Origin: Candidatus Merdivicinus excrementipullorum
GTDB taxonomy: Bacteria > Bacillota > Clostridia > Oscillospirales > Ruminococcaceae
Direction of reading: 5' to 3'
DNA: 64,000 nt
Assembly: GCA_018716725.1 (NCBI GenBank)
Contig: DVJP01000054.1
Coordinates: 30,075 to 94,074, forward strand
Position 1 is the first letter of the stretch. Every line of letters begins with the position of its first letter. Below are positions 58,932-64,000 of the stretch, one piece after another. A program made the position numbers and the translations under genes. The notes beneath the pieces are model-generated. The model ran no database searches. It saw nothing but the letters and a program-made list of their open reading frames with translations, and had not been told where the DNA came from.

Positions 58932-59543
58932 TTATCCTGCGGTTTTTCCCTGAAGCAGGGGGGAGAGTTTTTTGTACACCAGCATGGTGACAATCACGCT
59001 GCACATGCCTTTGATAAAGGTAAAGGGCATATTGAACACCCACAAAGCCTGCCAAAGGTTCTCCACCTTGGGGTTGATGGCCTGGTACATGCCCATAATG
59101 GCCTCCATGGGCATAAACTGGGTGTAAATGGGGTACACGATGAAGTAGTTGGTGAACACGCTGAGGACCGCCATGGCCACCGCCCCGGCCAATGCGCCAA
59201 TCAACGCGCTGGCGCGGGTTTTCCGGTACCGGTAGATAAGCCCTGCGGGCAGCACGAAGCAGCACCCCAGCAGGAAATTGGACAGTTCCCCTACCCCGCC
59301 GGTTTGAGAGGCAAAGAGGTTTAAGAGGTTCTTAATGAGGCAGACCACTACCCCGCTGACCGGCCCTAAACTGAAAGCGGCAATCAGCGCCGGAAGCTCG
59401 GAGAAATCCATGGAAATAAAGCTGGGCATCAGGGGCACTTTGAAGCTGAAGAGCATCAGCACCGCTGAAATTGCCCCCAAAAGGGCGGTCATGGTCATTT
59501 TGCGGATGTTTACACGGTTTCGAATAGTTGCATTGGTTTTCAT
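58932..59543 (-). CDS. ribU: Riboflavin ECF transporter S component
   Basis: MTALLGAISAVLMLFSFKVPLMPSFISMDFSELPALIAAFSLGPVSGVVVCLIKNLLNLF...TGGVGELSNFLLGCCFVLPAGLIYRYRKTR; FMN riboswitch upstream. Confidence 0.95.
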   Translation of the reverse strand: MKTNATIRNRVNIRKMTMTALLGAISAVLMLFSFKVPLMPSFISMDFSELPALIAAFSLGPVSGVVVCLIKNLLNLFASQTGGVGELSNFLLGCCFVLPAGLIYRYRKTRASALIGALAGAVAMAVLSVFTNYFIVYPIYTQFMPMEAIMGMYQAINPKVENLWQALWVFNMPFTFIKGMCSVIVTMLVYKKLSPLLQGKTAG

Positions 59544-59588
59544 GGCAGTTCCTTTCCGCGGGGTGTCCCGTTTAAGGGAGGTTGGGAA

Positions 59589-59622
59589 AGAAAAACGCCC
59601 GCCGGATATGCTCCCGCGGGCG
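59589..59622 (-). terminator. Riboswitch expression-platform terminator
   Basis: Minus strand cgcccgcgggagcatatccggcgggcgtttttc between riboswitch and ribU. Confidence 0.8.
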
Positions 59623-59663
59623 AATACATCGAATATCCCCGCCAAAACCGGCAGGAACTTTTA

Positions 59664-59775
59664 GGATGTTTCTTTCATCCGGACTGTAACCGTCGGCCCC
59701 GGAATTTCACCGGGTCAACGCCAAAGGCGCTCGCGGGCTTTACCGCCGGTGGAGAATTTCACTCCGCCCCGAAAC
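59664..59775 (-). ncRNA. FMN riboswitch (RFN element)
   Basis: Minus strand gtttcggggcggagtgaaattctccaccggcggtaaagcccgcgagcgcctttggcgttgacccggtgaaattccggggccgacggttacagtccggatgaaagaaacatcc: all RFN consensus blocks present. Confidence 0.98.
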
Positions 59776-59805
59776 ATAAAATTTTAAAGGTGTGAATGGA
59801 TGCGC

Positions 59806-60258
59806 TTATTTGCAGTCGCAGCCGCCCTGCTCCTGGCCGCAGTCACAGCCGTCCAGGCCCAGGTCAAACTCCAACTCCTGGCCGCAGGCGGGGCATTTCA
59901 TCTCGCCTTCGTCCAGCATTTCCTCATCGATATAGAGGGTGTTGCCGCAGGTAGGGCAGGTAACCTCGTAGGTTTCCTCATCACCGCAGCAATCGCAGTC
60001 GTCGTCGCAGCAATCGCACTCGTCGTCCTCGTCCTCGTCGCCGAAAACGTAGTCGCGGACATCGTCCAGGTCCTCGTCCATGGCTTCGATGACGTTGCAC
60101 AGCTCGTCGGTTTCCTCTTCCAGATCGGTCACCGTCGCGGCCATTTCATCCAGGGTATCCAAGATGGCGTTAAAGAGCTTGGTTTCCTTCTTATCGGGAT
60201 CCAGCTCCATGCCGTTCATTAAGCCTTTCAGGTATGCGACTTTTTCCATCAGTTCCAT
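59806..60258 (-). CDS. CD1247-N-terminal-domain protein with acidic Cys-rich C-terminus
   Basis: MELMEKVAYLKGLMNGMELDPDKKETKLFNAILDTLDEMAATVTDLEEE...DEDEDDECDCCDDDCDCCGDEETYEVTCPTCGNTLYIDEEMLDEGEMKCPACG...DGCDCGQEQGGCDCK. Confidence 0.85.
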   Translation of the reverse strand: MELMEKVAYLKGLMNGMELDPDKKETKLFNAILDTLDEMAATVTDLEEETDELCNVIEAMDEDLDDVRDYVFGDEDEDDECDCCDDDCDCCGDEETYEVTCPTCGNTLYIDEEMLDEGEMKCPACGQELEFDLGLDGCDCGQEQGGCDCK

Positions 60259-60299
60259 TGCAGGTTACCTCCTATCCAAAGCAAAGAATACAAACTGAA

Positions 60300-60857
60300 T
60301 TATGCGCGCTGCATATACTCGCCGGTGCGGGTATCCACGCGGATCACTTCGCCCTCGTCGATAAACAGGGGGACTTTGATTTCCGCGCCGGTTTCCAGCG
60401 TAGCGGGTTTGGTAGCGTTGGTAGCGGTGTTGCCCTTAAAGCCGGGGTCGGTTTTCACAACCTGAAGCTCCACAAAGTTGGGGGGCTCCACGCCGAAGAC
60501 TACGCCCTTGTAGGACAGGACCTTTACCACAGTGTTCTCTTTTACAAAACGGAAGCCGTCGCCCAGGTGCTGGCTGTCAATGGCCTGCTGCTCGTAGGTT
60601 TCGGTGTCCATAAAGTAATAGAGATTGTCGTCGCTGTAAAGATATTCCATCTCTCTGCGTTCAATATACGCTTCCGGGAATTTCTCGGTGGGGTTGAAAG
60701 TCTTTTCCGTCACGGCGCCGGTAATCACGTTGCGGATTGTGGTCCGGACAAAAGCCGCGCCTTTGCCGGGCTTTACATGCTGGAACTCGACGATCTGCAT
60801 GACGTCACCGTCCATATCAAAGGTAAGCCCATTTTTAAAATCGCCTGCTGAGATCAT
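60300..60857 (-). CDS. efp: Elongation factor P
   Basis: [60 protein letters not shown]. Confidence 0.98.
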   Translation of the reverse strand: MISAGDFKNGLTFDMDGDVMQIVEFQHVKPGKGAAFVRTTIRNVITGAVTEKTFNPTEKFPEAYIERREMEYLYSDDNLYYFMDTETYEQQAIDSQHLGDGFRFVKENTVVKVLSYKGVVFGVEPPNFVELQVVKTDPGFKGNTATNATKPATLETGAEIKVPLFIDEGEVIRVDTRTGEYMQRA

Positions 60858-61035
60858 GTAGAAACCTCCATATGCTTATCGCAGTTTTTTGGGAAGCTGC
60901 CCCCCAGATCTCTCCCGGGGCAGACCCTTTTCCTTATTTATTTTACCGTAAATCCCAAAATATTGCAAGGGATATTTGTAAATTTTCCGATTTTTCCTTT
61001 TTAAGGGGAAATGCCGCCTGATTTTCAGCCATTTC

Positions 61036-61473
61036 CTACATGATGCGGGAAAGGCCTTCCAGGGCCAGCAGGTAGCTGTATTTGCCGAAGCCGCACACCA
61101 CCCCGGCGCAGACCGGCGCGATGACGGAAGTGTGCCGGAACTCCTCCCGGCTGTGGACGTTGGAGAAATGCACCTCGATGCAGGGGAGCTTGACGCTGGC
61201 AATGGCGTCCCGGATGGCGATGGAATAGTGGGTATACGCCCCCATATTGGCCGCGATGCCGTCCACGTCGTGGCGGCGCTCCTGGATTTTGTCGATGATG
61301 GCCCCTTCGCTGTTGGACTGGAAAATCTCCACTAATTCCAGCCCCAGCTGGGCGGCCCAGTTTTGGATGTCCTCGTTGATGGTGTCAATGGTTTCCTTGC
61401 CGTAGACCCCCACTTCCCGTTCGCCGGTTAAATTGATGTTGGGGCCGTGGATGACCAGCACCCGCTTTTTCAT
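61036..61473 (-). CDS. aroQ: Type II 3-dehydroquinate dehydratase
   Basis: MKKRVLVIHGPNINLTGEREVGVYGKETIDTINEDIQNWAAQLGLELVEIFQSNSEGAIIDKIQE...NMGAYTHYSIAIRDAI...IEVHFSNVHSREEFRHTSVIAPVCAGVVCGFG. Confidence 0.97.
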   Translation of the reverse strand: MKKRVLVIHGPNINLTGEREVGVYGKETIDTINEDIQNWAAQLGLELVEIFQSNSEGAIIDKIQERRHDVDGIAANMGAYTHYSIAIRDAIASVKLPCIEVHFSNVHSREEFRHTSVIAPVCAGVVCGFGKYSYLLALEGLSRIM

Positions 61474-61485
61474 AGCAAACCCTCC

Positions 61486-62346
61486 TTATCTGGCCAGGGC
61501 CGCCGCGTAGGCGTCCCGCATACTGGCGGCGTCCTCCGCCTGGGTCCCTGCCGACTCGCAGATGAACCGGGGCGACCAGCCCTTTTTGGCGATCAGCTCC
61601 ATGAGCGGCTCAAAATCCGGGCCGTAGAGAGTGTCGGCAAAAGTTAAATGGCGTTTTTCCCCGCCTTTTTCGGTGTATTCGATTTTGGAAAAGTGGGAAT
61701 GGAACCGGGAAGCCCGGTCGTGGCCCAGCTCCTTTTCCATCAGTTCCAGCATGGCCCTATAATCTTCCGCCCCTTGGATGCCGCCGAAGGTCCGGGCGTT
61801 TAGGTGGCCGAAATCCACGCAGGGCAGCAGCCGTTCGTTTTCCCGGCACAGGTCCAGCACCTCGGAAAGGGTTCCCAGCTGATTTACCTTGCCCATGGTT
61901 TCCGGGCAGAGGGTGATGTCGGAATATCCCAGCTCGTCCAGCCTTTCCACAGCCCGGCGCAGAGTCTGGGCGGCCAGAGCCATCCCCTCCTCCCGGGACA
62001 TTTTCCCGCAGGAGCCGGTGTGGACCACAATCCTGTCGGCCCCCATGAGCCTGGCGGCCTTGGCGCAGTCAACAAGATATTGGATGGAATTTTCCCGTTT
62101 TTCCTCCTCGGCGGAGGACAGGGAGATGTAGTAAGGGGAATGGATACTCAGCCGGATGCCCGCGGCTTTGGCCTTTTCCCCGAAAGCCGCGACAACGCTT
62201 TCCGTATACCGGACGCCCCGGCCGAACTGGTACTCAAAGGCCGTCAGGCCAAAGGTTTGCAGGTAGTCCGGCAGCTGCTCCGTTTTTTTGTAGCCCATTG
62301 CTTCAAAGCTGTCCGGCCTTCCGGCCGGGCCAAAAACTGCGCTCAA
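61486..62346 (-). CDS. Endonuclease IV/xylose isomerase-like TIM-barrel protein
   Basis: LSIHSPYYISLSSAEEEKRENSIQYLVDCAKAARLMGADRIVVHTGSCGKMSREEG...LCPETMGKVNQLGTLSEVLDLC...PCVDFGHLNARTFG; TTG start at 62346 after ggagaa. Confidence 0.88.
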   Translation of the reverse strand: MSAVFGPAGRPDSFEAMGYKKTEQLPDYLQTFGLTAFEYQFGRGVRYTESVVAAFGEKAKAAGIRLSIHSPYYISLSSAEEEKRENSIQYLVDCAKAARLMGADRIVVHTGSCGKMSREEGMALAAQTLRRAVERLDELGYSDITLCPETMGKVNQLGTLSEVLDLCRENERLLPCVDFGHLNARTFGGIQGAEDYRAMLELMEKELGHDRASRFHSHFSKIEYTEKGGEKRHLTFADTLYGPDFEPLMELIAKKGWSPRFICESAGTQAEDAASMRDAYAAALAR

Positions 62347-62849
62347 AGGGATTCTCCTTTCTTTTGGCGGTACCGGCGGATGATGGGGCGTTCCAGCCGA
62401 CGTTTCAGCCGGAAGGACCACTTGTGCTCCAATTCATAAGGCTCCACCAAAACGGTCAGGACGCCTTTTAAATTCCCGCCTACAATATCCGTAAAAATCT
62501 GGTCGCCGATGAGGCAGACCTGCCGGGGCTTTAAGCCGTACCGGCGGCAGGCCCTTGTCAGGCCGAATGTCAAGGGCTTGCAGGCCATGGAAATGAAATC
62601 CAGCCCCAGTTTCCGGGCGAAAGGCTCCACTCGTTCCCGGTAATTGTTGGAAAGGATGGTAAGGCAAAGCCCCGCCGCCTGCATTTGCGAAATCCACTCC
62701 GGCACGCCCTGGGCCGGCACCGGGTTTCCGTGGGTCGTCAGGGTATTATCCACATCCAGCACCACCGCCTTGACCCCCCGGCTTACAAAAAATTTCGGGG
62801 AAAGGTCGGTGACGTGCTTTGCCATTTCCTTAGGCAGAAACAGCGGCAT
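62343..62849 (-). CDS. yqeG: YqeG family HAD IIIA-type phosphatase
   Basis: FLPKEMAKHVTDLSPKFFVSRGVKAVVLDVDNTLTTHGNPVPAQGVPEWISQMQAAGLCLTILSNNYRERVEPFARKLGLDFISMACKPLTFGLTRACRRYGLKPRQVCLIGDQIFTDIVGGN. Confidence 0.95.
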   Translation of the reverse strand: MPLFLPKEMAKHVTDLSPKFFVSRGVKAVVLDVDNTLTTHGNPVPAQGVPEWISQMQAAGLCLTILSNNYRERVEPFARKLGLDFISMACKPLTFGLTRACRRYGLKPRQVCLIGDQIFTDIVGGNLKGVLTVLVEPYELEHKWSFRLKRRLERPIIRRYRQKKGESL

Positions 62850-62877
62850 CCCAGTCCCTCCTTCCATTGTCCGCAGC

Positions 62878-62912
62878 AAAAAAGCGGACGATCCGAAACC
62901 GCCCGCTTTTTG
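62878..62912 (-). terminator. Rho-independent terminator downstream of rpsU
   Basis: Minus strand caaaaagcgggcggtttcggatcgtccgctttttt. Confidence 0.8.
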
Positions 62913-62915
62913 TAC

Positions 62916-63092
62916 TTATTTAAATTTGCGCTTCCGAGCAGCCTCAGATTTCTTTTTGCGCTTTACAGAAGGCTTCTCGTAATGCTCTCTTTTACGAACT
63001 TCGGCGAGCACACCGGATTTCGCGCAAGATCTTTTAAATCTTTTAAGAGCGTTGTCCAGAGATTCGTTCTCTTTGACTCTGATTTCTGACAT
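62916..63092 (-). CDS. rpsU: 30S ribosomal protein S21
   Basis: [58 protein letters not shown] (58 aa); below ORF-track cut-off. Confidence 0.97.
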   Translation of the reverse strand: MSEIRVKENESLDNALKRFKRSCAKSGVLAEVRKREHYEKPSVKRKKKSEAARKRKFK

Positions 63093-63407
63093 CCCAATTC
63101 CCTCCCTTTGCCGAACGGCAGGGGACTAAAGGCCGACCCTGCCCGCAGATTTTTCCGTAAAACCAACCTCTGTTCCGCGCAAACACGCGGGATTTCACGG
63201 AAGGCCGCAGGACAAAACCAGCATTTGTACTTTCTATTATATATCAGACCGGCGGGGAATGTCAAGGGTTTTCCGCAGTTTTCCGGAGAATTTTCAAAAA
63301 GATCATCCCCGGCAAAATTTTTTCGGTTATGGGGGTTATATCCCCTTAACCGGCAGACCAAAAAGCCTTATAATATCAGTCGAAATTTTCATTTGGAAGA
63401 TGACAGC

Positions 63408-63665
63408 ATGTGCAGAAATTATACACCCGACGGCCGCCGCAATTTGTGCGGCAAAAAGATTGCAAAGCTCCGCAGACAACGGACGCCGCCTTTGTCCCAG
63501 CGGATGCTGGCCGTTCAGTTACAGCTTCGCGGAATCGATCTGGATAAAAACGCCATTCACCGGATAGAAAACGGCAAACGGTTCGTGCGGGACATGGAAC
63601 TCAAGGTCTTTGCGGAAATCCTGCACACCACCTTGACGGATTTAATGCAGGACGATTCCCAATAA
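63408..63665 (+). CDS. Small XRE-family HTH protein
   Basis: GKKIAKLRRQRTPPLSQRMLAVQLQLRGIDLDKNAIHRIENGKRFVRDMELKVFAEILHTTLTDLM. Confidence 0.85.
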   Translation: MCRNYTPDGRRNLCGKKIAKLRRQRTPPLSQRMLAVQLQLRGIDLDKNAIHRIENGKRFVRDMELKVFAEILHTTLTDLMQDDSQ

Positions 63666-63670
63666 AATTT

Positions 63671-64000
63671 TGTAGGGGCCGGGTCCCCCGGCCCGCATGA
63701 AACGCCGGAACATTCTGGAAAAAAACGGCGGGACGGGAAACCCGTCCCCTACAATTCTCCCGGAAGGTTTGGGGACATTTGTAGGGGCCGGGTCCCCCGG
63801 CCCGCATGAAACGCCGGAACGTTCTGGAAAAAACGGCGGGACGGGAAACCCGTCCCCTACAATTCTCCCGGAAGGTTTTGGGGACATTTGTAGGGGCCGG
63901 GTCCCCCGGCCCGCATGAAACGCCGGAACGTTCTGGAAAAACGGCGGGACGGGAAACTCGTCCCCTACAATTCTCCCGGAAGGTTTGGGGATATTTGTAG
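63671..64000. repeat. ~109-bp tandem array of TGTAGGGG...CCCCTACA palindromic units (runs off window)
   Basis: Units start at 63671, 63780, 63889 and 63996: tgtaggggccgggtcccccggcccgcatgaaacgccggaacRttctggaaaa(a)acggcgggacgggaaacYcgtcccctacaattctcccggaaggttt(t)gggga. Confidence 0.95.

Noticed and set aside
61486-62346. Naming the TIM-barrel gene nfo (endonuclease IV)
   Set aside because: The fold and motifs fit the AP endonuclease 2 superfamily, but metal-ligand spacing was not verified and sugar-isomerase-like members look the same.
63642-63887. Short ORFs with internally repeated peptides (e.g. GRIVGDGFPVPPFF) in the right-end array
   Set aside because: Reading-frame artefacts of the 109-bp tandem DNA repeat; no RBS or independent coding evidence.
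63671-64000. Possible CRISPR array
   Set aside because: Period ~109 bp with the entire unit conserved; no variable spacers and no cas genes in the window.

Overview
The window looks like chromosomal DNA from a moderately GC-rich gut-type clostridium (Oscillospiraceae/Ruminococcaceae-like by gene content; taxonomy is inference). I support about 60 protein-coding genes. They include a truncated KDPG aldolase, a stand-alone mreB-like gene, and a polar amino-acid ABC transporter. A locus of two ABC exporters flanks a DUF1854 protein; each exporter has a soluble N-terminal domain and a zinc ribbon. A chorismate-mutase/GNAT fusion follows. Further along are a glycoside-hydrolase group (GH95/DUF5703-like, DUF5696, GH125), birA with a lone Hpt protein, and a two-permease ABC-2 transporter. 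An orphan UgpC/MsmX-type ATPase, an EF-G paralogue, a heterodimeric ABC exporter, NhaC, and a HEPN plus degenerate nucleotidyltransferase pair come next. A complete nine-gene V-type ATPase operon has a c-subunit carrying Na+-type ligands. A GntR/YtrA-like regulator sits beside its ABC operon with recognisable operator palindromes. An FMN riboswitch precedes ribU, and efp, aroQ, yqeG and rpsU (the last absent from the ORF track) lie near the right end. The most unusual non-coding signal is intergenic. There are several families of hairpin-rich repeats whose stems differ in sequence but keep complementarity, while loops and spacers are conserved. They include a TGTAGGGG...CCCCTACA family that becomes a ~109 bp tandem array at the right edge. 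A truncated IS1182-like transposase remnant is also present. No tRNA, rRNA or CRISPR array was recognised.
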